Positions 16,313 to 26,468 are shown, counted from the first letter of the stretch. The stretch: DNA of 53,170 bases from Paenibacillus sp. Marseille-Q4541 (GCF_018310695.1 NZ_JAGXCY010000031.1:1-53170); one strand, 5' to 3'. Notes: generated by a model not told the origin, from the letters alone. Program-made: numbers and translations.

Positions 16313-17035
16313 TTATAGAGTGACCCAACCATATTTAATGGAATTAATAACGGCTTGTGTCCGGTCATCCACTTCCATCTTCTGCAGAATACTGCTGACA
16401 TGGTTCTTAACCGTCTTCTCACTGATGAACAAAAATTCACCAATCATTTTGTTGCTCTTACCTTCAGCCATTAGACGAAGCACTTCTGCTTCCCGACGTG
16501 TCAGCGGATTGTTATCTCCCGCAACAAACTTCACGCCTGCTTCTTTCACGCCGCCTTCATTCATTGCACCTGTTTCATTCAAGTAAGTCATACGACGAAG
16601 CTGCATAATCAGCTTGCCCGTCACTTTTGGATGAATAAATGCATACCCTTCGTGAACGGAACGGATCGCATTGATCAGAGACTCAGCCTCCATGTCCTTC
16701 AGCAAATATCCATTCGCTCCTTTACGAAGCGTTTCAAACACATAGCTTTCATCATCATGAATAGATAAAATAATAACTTTCACATCCGGGAACAGCTCTC
16801 TCAGCTTTTCCGTTGCTTCCACACCATTTTCAACAGGCATGTTAATATCCATAAGGACGATATCAGGTTTGATCTGATTGCAGAACTCAAGAACCTGAAT
16901 TCCGTCACCGCATTCGCCTATGACTTCAATATCGTCCTCCATGTTTAGAATTCGCTTCAGTCCTTCACGAAATAGCTGATGGTCGTCAGCAAGTAATACT
17001 TTAATATCAGCCTTAATCATGTTCTGGTTTTCCAT
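16313..17035 (-). CDS. degU: Response regulator DegU
   Basis: 240 residues. The receiver domain (about 9-125) has DDHQLFREGLKR, the phosphorylated Asp in VLMDINMP (about D63), and YLLKD. The LuxR-type helix-turn-helix is at about 175-232 (LTRREAEVLRLMAEGKSNKM, then SEKTVKNHVSSILQKM). DegU controls secreted enzymes, competence, motility and biofilm in Bacillus. A linker with GAMNEGGVKEAG joins the domains. It starts five bases after degS with AGGAG seven bases before the ATG. No clear terminator follows in 16059-16312, and I see no other gene there. Confidence 0.97.
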   Translation of the reverse strand: MENQNMIKADIKVLLADDHQLFREGLKRILNMEDDIEVIGECGDGIQVLEFCNQIKPDIVLMDINMPVENGVEATEKLRELFPDVKVIILSIHDDESYVFETLRKGANGYLLKDMEAESLINAIRSVHEGYAFIHPKVTGKLIMQLRRMTYLNETGAMNEGGVKEAGVKFVAGDNNPLTRREAEVLRLMAEGKSNKMIGEFLFISEKTVKNHVSSILQKMEVDDRTQAVINSIKYGWVTL

Positions 17036-17039
17036 CCTA

Positions 17040-18200
17040 TTACTCCTTTCCCTTCTCCACGTTTGTCGGGATATGAATCACGATCTTAGTGCCTTGATTT
17101 TCACCTGATTCAATTTCCATTCGGCCTTCGAGCAGTTCTACCCTTTCCCGCATACCTATTAACCCAAAATGAGAGTGATCCTTACTTTTCTCTTCCAACT
17201 TCTCCGGCTTAAATCCAAGACCGTTATCCTGTACGACGATCTTAACAAGCTGAGCCTGGAACGTAATTTCTACGACCACATAGGTTGGATACGCATGCTT
17301 GGCTGCATTCGACAAACCTTCCTGCACTAAACGATAAATCGCTGCCTCCATCGCAGAAGACAAACGGTGTTCTTTCCCTCTAGTTTCAAACAGCGCGCGA
17401 ATTTTCGTTTTTTCTTCAAAATCCTGCACGTATTTACGAAGTGTGGGAATTAAGCCCAGGTCATCCAGGGCCATTGGGCGCAAATTGAAAATAACTTTTC
17501 GCATTTCCCCAAGGCTAGAACGAACTTGTTTTTTCAAATCTACTATTTCGGCCTGCACCATCTTAAAATCCTGCTTAGCTAGCATTCTTTCTACAATTTC
17601 CGTCCTAAGCACTAGGTTGGCAAGCATTTGTGCGGGGCCATCATGAATTTCACGAGCGATTCTTTTCCGCTCTTCCTCCTGGGCCAATATGATCTTGAGA
17701 CCAATCATTTGTCGATTCTTGGCGGACTCAATAATCCGTGTAACCTGACCCAGTTCACCAGACAGATATTCCATCACAACATTCATCTGAGAACCAATTG
17801 TCTCGGCTCTTTCTACAGATGCCTCGATACTGCGCGCACGTTTCTGCAAATCATCACGGCGAGCTTTGAGGTACATTTCTTTTTCTCTGTAAATCATCAA
17901 ATCCAGCTGCAGCTGCGTAGCCCTTTCATAGGCTTGCTTGATATCATGTTCAGAAAAACGGACAAAATCACGGCTGACTTCGGTCAGCCGGATCCGGGAA
18001 CGACGGAAATTGAGTTCCAGTTGATCTACCTTCTCAATTGTTTCCGCCGTCTCTTTCAGGATAGATTGAACTTCCTGATTGAGCGCCTTCAGCTCAGTAC
18101 GAGATGAGTCCATGATTTCAAAAATTTGATATTTACTGCTTTCCATGACCTGCATGGCGTTTTTTATGACGCGATCGAGAGCATCCGCTTGAAAGTCCAC
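17040..18200 (-). CDS. degS: Sensor histidine kinase DegS
   Basis: 386 residues. A long N-terminal coiled coil (about 25-160) without membrane segments is followed by the HisKA_3 box ERKRIAREIHDGPAQML with the phosphorylated His at about 186. The ATP-binding domain shows EGLSNAAKHA, DNGLGF and GLIGMRERVELLEG. It is a cytoplasmic kinase that phosphorylates DegU. The start is GTG at 18200 with an AGGAATGGAG ribosome site upstream. It lies 47 bases after the exported glycosidase-like gene. Confidence 0.97.
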   Translation of the reverse strand: MDFQADALDRVIKNAMQVMESSKYQIFEIMDSSRTELKALNQEVQSILKETAETIEKVDQLELNFRRSRIRLTEVSRDFVRFSEHDIKQAYERATQLQLDLMIYREKEMYLKARRDDLQKRARSIEASVERAETIGSQMNVVMEYLSGELGQVTRIIESAKNRQMIGLKIILAQEEERKRIAREIHDGPAQMLANLVLRTEIVERMLAKQDFKMVQAEIVDLKKQVRSSLGEMRKVIFNLRPMALDDLGLIPTLRKYVQDFEEKTKIRALFETRGKEHRLSSAMEAAIYRLVQEGLSNAAKHAYPTYVVVEITFQAQLVKIVVQDNGLGFKPEKLEEKSKDHSHFGLIGMRERVELLEGRMEIESGENQGTKIVIHIPTNVEKGKE

Positions 18201-18247
18201 AAATTTTCGACTCCATTCCTAACGTTTCCAGGATATATCATACCATA

Positions 18248-20956
18248 TCACGAGTCGATGGTGACGGTCTTCGTTTTCTGTTCCCATTTTACAGTCAGTC
18301 CAAGTTGTTCAGAAACGAGCCTTAGAGGGACTAAAGTCCTACCACCGGAAATATACGGTGCGACACTCGCATTTTGACGTTGTCCATTTAATATAAATTC
18401 TTTCTGACCAACAGTCAGGTCGATTAATTTTCCACCTCGGAGTATTGTCACTCGCTGATTTTTACTATCCCAGGTTGCCTTTCCTCCAAACACATCAAGC
18501 ACATGCTTGATTGGAACATAGGTAGCGTTATTTTTCAGCACTGGCGCTGCATCAATCGTTCTCTTTTGACCGTTAAACACCATCGATTTTTGTCCAATAA
18601 CAAGTTTTGCGACTCCAGTAGGTAATCCAGCTTCACTTGATAAAGAAGGCATCGTAAAAGCTATATTATCAAAAGCAACCGTTCCTGTCATGGCACGCTC
18701 GTCCTGTCCTTCATCAAGATTTACTACATATACCCGTTTTAATTTGGCCGGATATGAGATATCTGAACTACTTAAGTCCACATTCAGCTTCTTCCAACCA
18801 GTCCAATTAATATTTCTGGCTAAATCAAGATAAACGGTTTTGCCTTTGGCATCCGTGAGTTCTGCACGCATCCAGTTCAAGCTCTGATCTCCCAGCACAT
18901 CTACAGAAAGTGCCGTAGCAGGCGCATCGATTATTTTACCTGATGTTCCATTCAACTGGGCATAAGCATACATTTTACCACTTCCACCAGTCATATCATA
19001 GCTAAGCTCGAGTACTTTGGATCCTGCCTTTTCCCCGGTTCCATTCACAATTCCTGCCGTTCCGGTTACGCCCGCAGCGTTCGTCGTAAACTGAACTCCA
19101 TAATTCACTTTTTCGAAATCCTCCCACATACTTTCGCCTGCTGCGGAGAGGACTACTACCGTACTGAACCCATCATAACGACCAATAGCATAACCGACTG
19201 TTGTCCCTGTATTAATAGAAGAGATCGTTAACTTGTCACCTTTCACATTACCTTTAAAACCAACAAATTCCCACTTGAGTGCATCAGCACTTAGAGAAAC
19301 GCTTTGTCCATCTTTAGTAGTCGCGGTAACAGGAATATCTACACTCGTACCTGCTTGTAAAGAACCTGCTCCTGAGCCGGCTTTGAGTGCAGTCAGATTG
19401 TTACCCCCTACCACGGTAACTTGCATCTTGCTACTCGCTGATCCACTTACCGCAGTCAGTGTAGCCGTTCCGCCGCCTACTGCTTTAATTTTCCCGCCAC
19501 TTGTGCTAATTACATTGCCATTGCTTGATTTCCAGGTAACGGATGACGATCCTACATCATAAGGGTTGAAGTACGTGTCGTACCCTTTCAGGCTGTACGT
19601 TGCCTCCTGACCGACAAGAAGAGAATTGGGCCCGCTAATCGTAAGACCTTTCAATTGCCCGGCAGGAGCAAGGGAATATACACCAAGCCCATTAACAATG
19701 GCACGCTGTTCTGTCCCGTATTCCGTTGAAAAAGCAAGACCCGTTGCAGATGTTCCAAGCGGTCTCGTAATCATGGTGGTAGAACCCCCACCGTCCAGAT
19801 TCATCCCTTTCCATACCCCGATACTGGTCATGAAGGATTGCATTTCTTTCAGTGACATACCGCTACTTACACTATTATCTTGTACACCAATCAGATAGGC
19901 ATACCGATTATCTTTTGAATAACCAACCGCTGTACGCGCTCGGTAACCTCCAATGCTAGATGTATCTCGGGAAAACGAAGTCGCCTGCCCGCTGCTCACC
20001 AGTATCGTATGTCCACCAATCATCATTTGCAGCGTATCTGGATTTACTGTCTGGCCTGAAGTCTTGGCTTTCAGCTTGTAATCTGCATTTACCGCTTGGC
20101 CAACAGAGAGGTTTGCAACAATCCATTCAGCTGCCGTACCGTGGGCACGCAAAATATAACCATCTTCTGGAATGGATGAACTGAGCGCTTTTTTATAAGA
20201 TATCTCTTTGACCACATCATTTTGCACGAGCACTTCTGTTGGCGTTGTTGAAGGATCGTTAGGTCGTTTCGGTGAGGTCCATGCCGAAGTGTAAATGTAC
20301 ATGGAATTCGCATGGCTGTATTTTACACTTCCCGATTCCAAATAATAGTCTTCTTTGTTCATACCCCGGAGGGCAAACGTCGATCCATTCGAAGCCTGTA
20401 CAGAACCTTCAAAGCTATATTCATCAATCATTGGCTTTCCGTCTTTACTGATAGTCATGGCATACATTCCCGACAGTTCTGAAGGTGTCGACATGAGTAC
20501 TCCGCTCGCAATCTGACCGCCAATCGGTGCAAGCTCACCACTTACATTAAAATAATCACCATTCACACCAGCAACCGCACCTGTTTCTTTCACCATGGCA
20601 CCGGTGCTTTGCTTACTGTTGAATTTGCCGCCCTTACCTGTCATAACATCCAACTTCACATAAGGGTTATTCAAATCTATCTCTATGACATTGGCTAGTA
20701 TGTTCGTTTTGGTACCCGAACGTGTTGTGGTAAATTGATATTCTATCATTTTGGCTCCGGACGTAATCATCTCTTCAGAGAGCTTTGTTGTGCTCGCCGC
20801 AGCCTCCGCTATACTCGCTGTTGGAAGAACTATATTCCATGCTCCACTTGATCCAAGAACCGGAGTGACCCAGAGAACGCCTGCTATCGTAAAAATAAAC
20901 CACTTCTTTCTGCTATCCTTCCATTGTTTCCCTGTTTGCTTCCTGTTTGCTCCCAT
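18248..20956 (-). CDS. Exported phosphodiester glycosidase-like (NAGPA) protein with stalk domains
   Basis: 902 residues with an N-terminal membrane/signal segment at about 18-45. The catalytic-type NAGPA/DUF2233 domain (about 85-435) shows GVNGDYF (131-136), RARTAVGYS and NLDGGGSTTM. A Big_2-like Ig module follows (SVTWKSSNGNVISTSGGKIK), then a carbohydrate-binding-like module (FEKVNYGVQFTTNAAGVTGT). Two copper-amine-oxidase N-terminal-type stalk repeats end it (LVIGQKSMVFNGQKRTIDAA and LTVGQKEFILNGQRQNASVA). Members of the family cleave phosphodiester-linked sugars, so the bacterial wall or its polymers are plausible substrates; that is inference. A 17-pair inverted repeat lies upstream. 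Confidence 0.85.
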   Translation of the reverse strand: MGANRKQTGKQWKDSRKKWFIFTIAGVLWVTPVLGSSGAWNIVLPTASIAEAAASTTKLSEEMITSGAKMIEYQFTTTRSGTKTNILANVIEIDLNNPYVKLDVMTGKGGKFNSKQSTGAMVKETGAVAGVNGDYFNVSGELAPIGGQIASGVLMSTPSELSGMYAMTISKDGKPMIDEYSFEGSVQASNGSTFALRGMNKEDYYLESGSVKYSHANSMYIYTSAWTSPKRPNDPSTTPTEVLVQNDVVKEISYKKALSSSIPEDGYILRAHGTAAEWIVANLSVGQAVNADYKLKAKTSGQTVNPDTLQMMIGGHTILVSSGQATSFSRDTSSIGGYRARTAVGYSKDNRYAYLIGVQDNSVSSGMSLKEMQSFMTSIGVWKGMNLDGGGSTTMITRPLGTSATGLAFSTEYGTEQRAIVNGLGVYSLAPAGQLKGLTISGPNSLLVGQEATYSLKGYDTYFNPYDVGSSSVTWKSSNGNVISTSGGKIKAVGGGTATLTAVSGSASSKMQVTVVGGNNLTALKAGSGAGSLQAGTSVDIPVTATTKDGQSVSLSADALKWEFVGFKGNVKGDKLTISSINTGTTVGYAIGRYDGFSTVVVLSAAGESMWEDFEKVNYGVQFTTNAAGVTGTAGIVNGTGEKAGSKVLELSYDMTGGSGKMYAYAQLNGTSGKIIDAPATALSVDVLGDQSLNWMRAELTDAKGKTVYLDLARNINWTGWKKLNVDLSSSDISYPAKLKRVYVVNLDEGQDERAMTGTVAFDNIAFTMPSLSSEAGLPTGVAKLVIGQKSMVFNGQKRTIDAAPVLKNNATYVPIKHVLDVFGGKATWDSKNQRVTILRGGKLIDLTVGQKEFILNGQRQNASVAPYISGGRTLVPLRLVSEQLGLTVKWEQKTKTVTIDS

Positions 20957-20999
20957 AGAAAAAGCGACTCTCCCATCTTTTTATACAGTCTCTAATGAA

Positions 21000-21036
21000 T
21001 TCAGCCCCGAAACTCTTAAAAGAGTTCGGAGCTGAA
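21000..21036. repeat. Long inverted repeat upstream of the NAGPA-like gene
   Basis: The arms pair over about 17 bases with one bulge, TTCAGC/GCTGAA at the base and CTCTT/AAGAG at the tip. No T run follows on either strand, so it is not a classic intrinsic terminator. A TATAAA (near 20980) lies just downstream on the minus strand. It may be an operator or a factor-dependent terminator of the SLH gene at 21104. Confidence 0.6.
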
Positions 21037-21103
21037 GACATAAATATCCTCTAATTAATAGACTGCTAAAACTGGAAAAAGTTACGCTCTTTTTAAAGTT
21101 TCC

Positions 21104-24100
21104 TTATTTCGTATCATAGATTGCTAGCATCCTAGTCAGCATAACGGCAGCCTGTGCTTTTGTCGCGTTGCCAGCTGGCTTAAATGTGTTAATCGTTATC
21201 CCTTGAATGAGGTTTTGCTGCACTGCCTCGGCTACCAATTCTGGTGCTTGAATGTAGGTTCGATCCTTGAATTTACTAAGAATGCTTTGTGGAGTCCCGT
21301 TCAAGGAAACCTGATGTCCACCATAATGCAAGGCACGAACCATCATAATAGACATTTGCTCGCGAGTGATTAACTGGTTTGGTTTGAAAGATCCATCCGC
21401 ATGTCCAGTAATAATGCCTGCTTTCGCTGCTGCACCAATGTAAGCTCCAGCCGTACTATATGGAACATCACTGAATTTTGCTGCTGTATCCCAGCTTCCC
21501 TCAAGTCCCAAACCTCTAGCAATCATACCTGCAAATTCCGATCTTGTAATATTCGTATTTGGCTCATAATATGATCCTGATTCGGTGTCAATGATCCATT
21601 TTACCGCCAATCTTTCAATGGCATCTTTGGCCCAGTGACCATAGAGTCCCATGTACTGCACCGGATGCTCGGCAACTACGATGGATTGACTCCCGGTCAA
21701 TTTAGCAATAAATACGTAGCCACTTGATGTCTTCTGTACCTGATGAGGTACGTGACTCAGTCGCTGCACCGTACCATCTAGCCGAATAAGACTGAGCGTA
21801 CTTGTGGTTGCATTTCCAGCCAGGCTTACACGCAGGTTAAGCTGTCCTTTTACCTTCTGCTCCGCCTTTTGGGACAAGTGATTGACTGCATAAGCAGTAG
21901 CATCTATAATAGCTGTTTTTTTCGTTGCTTTTCCACCAGCAAGCAAAGTATCGATGCTAACAGAAGAGGTAGATGGAACAGACTCTAGTTGTAGAAATAA
22001 TACAGTGCGGGCTGCATCACTATTTACACTTGTCGCCATAGCAGACATATCAATATCAGCGAGCGGCAAGGTGTAAAGTGCATCCCCATATCTCACTCCA
22101 ATAACTGCTTGTTTATTCTTGCTGTAGACCTCTGTAAGTGCCTGCAGCGAAAAACCAGCTAGAGCAGCTTGTTCTGTCTCCGGAATATCGATCACAATTG
22201 TATTCGATCGTCCTGCAGCAGAACTCGCATACGTGAATGCCTGTTGCAAAGTCTGACTACTGATTGTATAAGAACCGACAGTACGACTGTATTTGGACAA
22301 AGCGGTGGTTCGAGTAGCTGCGCTGCTACTTAAAGCATAACCACTTTGACCAAACAAAGAGGCATCCAGCGCAGTAAGTCCGCTCGGCATTCCTGATGTA
22401 CCACCACTTCCGCCAGTGCTACTACCACTTGTTTTATTTTGCAAGGTGAAAGGACCAAATCCGGCTACACTTTCTCCTTTAGCTGTACGTAAAGGTGTCG
22501 CGCCAGGAAGATAAGAAAGCGTCACAATCTGATCAGGCAAAACTGCTGAAGCTAGCGTTAAGGATAAAGTCTGATTCTGAACGCTCGCTGAAGCCACCTG
22601 TACGCTTTGTCCGCCAGCAGTCACCGCAAACTGAGATGTAGTTAACGAGGTTTGACTTTTCATCGCTTCTGACATGGTTACGTTCATGTTCTGCCCTTGT
22701 ACAATGCCTTGCCTTACGCTACCGCTGCCGTAGATGGTTACAGGCACGAGATTCAGATAACCCGCTGGGTTCCCGTTCAGGTCCGTAAGTCTACGTACAC
22801 CAGGCACGTAAGATATGGAAACCTCCTGATTAAGTTGAAGGGTGTTAGCCAGAGTCAGTTCCACTTCATCCTCATTAACTTCGACAGCATTCACATATAG
22901 CGGGCTTCCCCCCACAAGAACAGAATACTGGCTCTTCAAAGGTAAATTGTCGCTACGTAGAGCCTCATTGTACTTCAAGTACATTTTATTGCCCATTGCC
23001 GTCGCTTCCACAAATTCAGGTGCTTTGGAATCATAGCTATTTCGCACAAAAAAATCAGTGAACCCGGCGAGTGCCTGATCTCTATAATCTTTCAAAGGGT
23101 AGGACCCTGGCGTATAAGTGACTCTGATTACTTCTCCATCTGCCACTGATCTGTTCAAGATGAGAGTAACTACATTACCGTTACTCAAGGAAATACTATT
23201 CACCCCAATGCCACTGCCATTCGCTGTTACATAGAATTGATCGACCGCAGACGATGAGCTCACTTTTACACTTTCGGTAAAATAGAGATATAATGTGTTT
23301 CCATATACAGACCCTTCCCGTGGTTTGGAAAGAACGGAGTTCAGACCATTCGCAATTTCTAGGCTGGAAAAAGAGGATACTGCATTTCCTGCATCATCTT
23401 GAACAGGACGAACCCCTGGCGTATAGCTCAGTCTTACAACTTGTCCTACGGCTACTCCCGTATCTAGCATGACATACACACTGTCACCAGATATGCTCAC
23501 ATCGCTGATATTCCGCACCTCTCCGTTAACCGTCACTGAGTAGCTAGATACAAGCGGTCTGATACTCGAATTCAGTACCTCGTCATAAGTAAGTTTAATT
23601 AGCGTATTGGTATACATTTTCGATGATTGTAGTACAGGTGACTTTGTATCTTTCGTATAGGTTTTGAAGCTCCAAGATGAACTTCCGCTTAGACCGGCAA
23701 ATGTATTCCCAGCCGCATCATAATAAGTTCCTCCGGGTACATCGACCTGATACGTGACCCCATTTTCAAGATTACTGAGGGGGGTAATCAGTAGTTGACG
23801 CTTATCCGATCCATTAATGACAGTAGAAACATTCACTGTTCCTCCGCCGGCCTTCCGAAGTGTCACGTTCCCTGTCCCTGTACGACTCGTGTCTAAAGGT
23901 TTGTTAAACGTAAGCACTAACGGCCGATCTACAGCCGCGCTCATACTGCCATCGCTTGGTGATAAAGAGGCAACGGTAAGTGCCGTTGTATCCGTTGATA
24001 CCGTAAAGCCCCACTCCCCCTTATTTATTGCAGCACTCTTGTTTTGCTGAGCATCCCAAAAAGCACCGGAAGGGATCAACACATCATAGGAAGTGTTATT

Positions 24101-24907
24101 TTCAAAGTTGTTCGTTGGTTTGATCCGAATCGAGTTGCTCCCTCCACCACTAACTTTGGAAGAGGTGACAGGTATGGTGTCTACCACTTGACCCGTATTT
24201 CGATTTACAATCTGAATGTCGCCAGCCGCAGGATACATTTCTTTAGCAAAAGTTAGCGACAGTGTAGATGTAGGCAACACTTTGGATGCACCTTGCGCAG
24301 GAACTTTTTCCGTTACCGCTACATCTCCCATTCCTTTGGTCCAAAAGCGCCATGTGCTAGCATCTTGTATTCCTGCGAAAGCTTCTCCGCGTTCATTCCA
24401 AAATACGCCTTGGTCCATTAAAAGATAGTACCCTCCACTAGGGAGCTCTTCAGCAAAGTTAGAAAATGTAATGTATGTACCGTACTCCTCTGGCCCAACC
24501 TCGCGACCTGAAGGCACATCGTAAATCTTTATGTCGGTTGCTACATGAAACGATTTGATCTCCGAGTTATCTGACATCCGTTGAAGGCGGATATAACCTG
24601 CGCCTCTTTTTACAGGTTGGCTCATTTTGATTGCTAATTCAGGTGTCTTAGCGACTTCAAGTTTCCCATTCGGAGGTGTTAGTTCCTCATTCCCTTGCAG
24701 CGTAAAAGTATTTACAGTAGGAGATGTATCGGTTTTTGCACCGTTACTTGTTACTGTAGTTGGTGATATTGCAGCAGTCGCTGTCACTGCTTTCGTTCCA
24801 TTTGAATCTGTTGCTGCGTCCGCTATGCTATACCCTGATCCTAGAAAGACTTGTGCAAGCATGACAGCTGCGAGAGCAGCAGATAGTCTTTTCTTCATTA
24901 GATTCAA
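21104..24907 (-). CDS. SLH-anchored surface protein with Ig-like and SWM-type repeats
   Basis: 1267 residues. A signal peptide (1 to about 32, ending SIADAA) is followed by a threonine-rich segment and an unrecognised domain. Two SbsA/Big_5-like Ig modules come next (about 200-415: PTSTLSLTFAKEMYPAAGDI and DRPLVLTFNKPLDTSRTG). Four SwmB-type repeats of about 100 residues lie between about 422 and 822; each ends in a VxLSYxPGxxPLxD-like motif. A Gly/Ser linker and a pre-SLH domain precede three SLH domains at about 1085-1267, with TRSE, TREQ and TKAQ at the TRAE positions. It should be held on the wall by pyruvylated polymer. The start is TTG at 24907 (GGAGTGAG just upstream); the ATG at 24898 is possible. 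Confidence 0.88.
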   Translation of the reverse strand: MNLMKKRLSAALAAVMLAQVFLGSGYSIADAATDSNGTKAVTATAAISPTTVTSNGAKTDTSPTVNTFTLQGNEELTPPNGKLEVAKTPELAIKMSQPVKRGAGYIRLQRMSDNSEIKSFHVATDIKIYDVPSGREVGPEEYGTYITFSNFAEELPSGGYYLLMDQGVFWNERGEAFAGIQDASTWRFWTKGMGDVAVTEKVPAQGASKVLPTSTLSLTFAKEMYPAAGDIQIVNRNTGQVVDTIPVTSSKVSGGGSNSIRIKPTNNFENNTSYDVLIPSGAFWDAQQNKSAAINKGEWGFTVSTDTTALTVASLSPSDGSMSAAVDRPLVLTFNKPLDTSRTGTGNVTLRKAGGGTVNVSTVINGSDKRQLLITPLSNLENGVTYQVDVPGGTYYDAAGNTFAGLSGSSSWSFKTYTKDTKSPVLQSSKMYTNTLIKLTYDEVLNSSIRPLVSSYSVTVNGEVRNISDVSISGDSVYVMLDTGVAVGQVVRLSYTPGVRPVQDDAGNAVSSFSSLEIANGLNSVLSKPREGSVYGNTLYLYFTESVKVSSSSAVDQFYVTANGSGIGVNSISLSNGNVVTLILNRSVADGEVIRVTYTPGSYPLKDYRDQALAGFTDFFVRNSYDSKAPEFVEATAMGNKMYLKYNEALRSDNLPLKSQYSVLVGGSPLYVNAVEVNEDEVELTLANTLQLNQEVSISYVPGVRRLTDLNGNPAGYLNLVPVTIYGSGSVRQGIVQGQNMNVTMSEAMKSQTSLTTSQFAVTAGGQSVQVASASVQNQTLSLTLASAVLPDQIVTLSYLPGATPLRTAKGESVAGFGPFTLQNKTSGSSTGGSGGTSGMPSGLTALDASLFGQSGYALSSSAATRTTALSKYSRTVGSYTISSQTLQQAFTYASSAAGRSNTIVIDIPETEQAALAGFSLQALTEVYSKNKQAVIGVRYGDALYTLPLADIDMSAMATSVNSDAARTVLFLQLESVPSTSSVSIDTLLAGGKATKKTAIIDATAYAVNHLSQKAEQKVKGQLNLRVSLAGNATTSTLSLIRLDGTVQRLSHVPHQVQKTSSGYVFIAKLTGSQSIVVAEHPVQYMGLYGHWAKDAIERLAVKWIIDTESGSYYEPNTNITRSEFAGMIARGLGLEGSWDTAAKFSDVPYSTAGAYIGAAAKAGIITGHADGSFKPNQLITREQMSIMMVRALHYGGHQVSLNGTPQSILSKFKDRTYIQAPELVAEAVQQNLIQGITINTFKPAGNATKAQAAVMLTRMLAIYDTK

Positions 24908-25106
24908 CTCACTCCTTCCATTTAATTTCCATGAATAAACTCACCTTTATTTTTCATCGGTACATTAGGAATGAGATGTTAGTTTTAGCTAATAGGATCA
25001 TAAGAACAATTCATTGAATGGAGCATGGATATTCTGTATCGTCTTGGAAAAAATAATGTCATGTACTCCGGGAACAACCGTTTCATCCGTTATTAACAAA
25101 ACAAAA
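24908..25106. other. Intergenic leader upstream of the SLH/SWM gene
   Basis: Holds the promoter region of the gene at 21104-24907, after the metK terminator. A minus-strand ACCGATGA near 24955 with TAAC sixteen bases upstream is a poor sigma-D-like match. No gene is seen. Confidence 0.3.
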
Positions 25107-25133
25107 AACCTCCGATGAGTACCATCGAAGGTT
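25107..25133 (-). terminator. Intrinsic terminator of metK
   Basis: AACCTTCGATG/CATCGGAGGTT arms around a five-base loop with six T on the minus strand. It lies about 40 bases past the metK stop codon. Confidence 0.9.
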
Positions 25134-25170
25134 GGATATAAGAAATTTCATTGAATGAAACTTTATTATA

Positions 25171-26373
25171 TTAGATACCTGCCTGGGTTTGCAAAGCTTC
25201 AACTTTGTCGACACGTTCCCAAGGAACATCCAGATCTGTACGGCCAAAGTGACCATATGCAGCAGTTTGTTTGTAAATCGGACGACGCAAGTCCAGCATA
25301 CGAATAATTCCCGCTGGGCGCAGATCGAAGTTGTTACGAACTAGCTCGACTAGCTTTTCTTCGCTAACTTTACCAGTGCCGTATGTATCGACATTGATCG
25401 ATACTGGGTTTGCTACACCAATTGCGTAAGCAAGCTGAATTTCTACTTTGTCTGCAAGTCCTGCAGCTACGAGGTTTTTAGCCACATAACGTGCTGCATA
25501 AGCTGCGGAACGGTCCACTTTTGTAGGATCCTTACCAGAGAAAGCACCGCCGCCATGACGAGCATAACCACCATACGTATCAACGATGATTTTACGGCCA
25601 GTAAGACCTGCATCCCCTTGAGGGCCACCAATTACGAAACGGCCTGTCGGGTTAATGAAGTACTTCGTTTCATCGTCAAGCAGATTAGCTGGAACAACCG
25701 GAAGAATTACTTTTTCTTTGATGTCCGCTTGAATTTGCTCAAGTGTGATTTCTTCCGCATGCTGCGTGGATACAACAATGGTATCTACACGAACAGGTTT
25801 ATCTCCATCATACTCGATGGTAACTTGTGTTTTACCATCTGGACGAAGATATTCAAGCGTACCGTCTTTACGTACTTCAGACAAACGACGAGCAATACGG
25901 TGAGACAAAGCAATAGGAAGCGGCATAAGTTCAGGAGTCTCGTTCGTTGCAAAACCAAACATAAGTCCTTGATCGCCTGCACCAATGTTTTCAGTCTCTT
26001 TATCCATTTGTTCTGGATCACGGTTTTCAAGCGCTGCATTTACGCCTTGAGCGATATCTTTCGATTGCTCATTCAAGGATGTAAGTACTGCAGACGTTTG
26101 AAAGTCGAAACCATATTTTGCACGAGTATAACCGATTTCTTTTACGGTATTACGTACAATCGACGGAATATCGATATAATCAGCAGAGGAGCTGATTTCT
26201 CCGATGACGAGTACGAGTCCAGTAGCTACAGATACTTCACACGCAACACGCGCATTTGGATCAGCAGCAAGAAACGCATCAAGAACGGCGTCGGAAATTT
26301 GGTCACAGATTTTATCTGGATGTCCTTCAGTTACGGACTCAGAAGTGAATAAGTGGCGCCCTTTAACAGACAT
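25171..26373 (-). CDS. metK: S-adenosylmethionine synthetase
   Basis: 400 residues, full length. Motifs: FTSESVTEGHPDKICDQISD at the N-terminus, GAGDQGLMFG, the P-loop-like GGGAFSGKDPTKVDRSAAY, and DLDVPWERVD near the C-terminus. It condenses ATP and methionine to S-adenosylmethionine in the cytoplasm. The ATG at 26373 follows GGGAGG. The gene is transcribed alone, with its own terminator, within a run of surface-protein genes. In many Bacillota metK is under an S-box riboswitch; here the leader is only about 110 bases and has no S-box core but does have a terminator-like hairpin. Confidence 0.98.
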   Translation of the reverse strand: MSVKGRHLFTSESVTEGHPDKICDQISDAVLDAFLAADPNARVACEVSVATGLVLVIGEISSSADYIDIPSIVRNTVKEIGYTRAKYGFDFQTSAVLTSLNEQSKDIAQGVNAALENRDPEQMDKETENIGAGDQGLMFGFATNETPELMPLPIALSHRIARRLSEVRKDGTLEYLRPDGKTQVTIEYDGDKPVRVDTIVVSTQHAEEITLEQIQADIKEKVILPVVPANLLDDETKYFINPTGRFVIGGPQGDAGLTGRKIIVDTYGGYARHGGGAFSGKDPTKVDRSAAYAARYVAKNLVAAGLADKVEIQLAYAIGVANPVSINVDTYGTGKVSEEKLVELVRNNFDLRPAGIIRMLDLRRPIYKQTAAYGHFGRTDLDVPWERVDKVEALQTQAGI

Positions 26374-26443
26374 AGTAGTTTCAACCTCCCACGTATATGG
26401 ATTGTATGGTGTAAGCCATAACTTTTATCCAATACAAAAAATG

Positions 26444-26468
26444 AACCTTTCCCGATACGGAAAAGGTT
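26444..26468 (-). terminator. Terminator-like hairpin in the metK leader
   Basis: AACCTTTTCCG/CGGGAAAGGTT arms with a three-base loop, followed on the minus strand by CATTTTTTG. It lies about 15 bases after the predicted transcript start and 70 bases before metK. It may be an attenuator, the end of a very short RNA, or the terminator of the SASP gene upstream. Confidence 0.75.

Noticed and set aside
16141..16323. 60-codon plus-strand frame between the 15588 gene and degU
   Set aside because: No ribosome site, overlaps the end of degU, and no recognisable domain.
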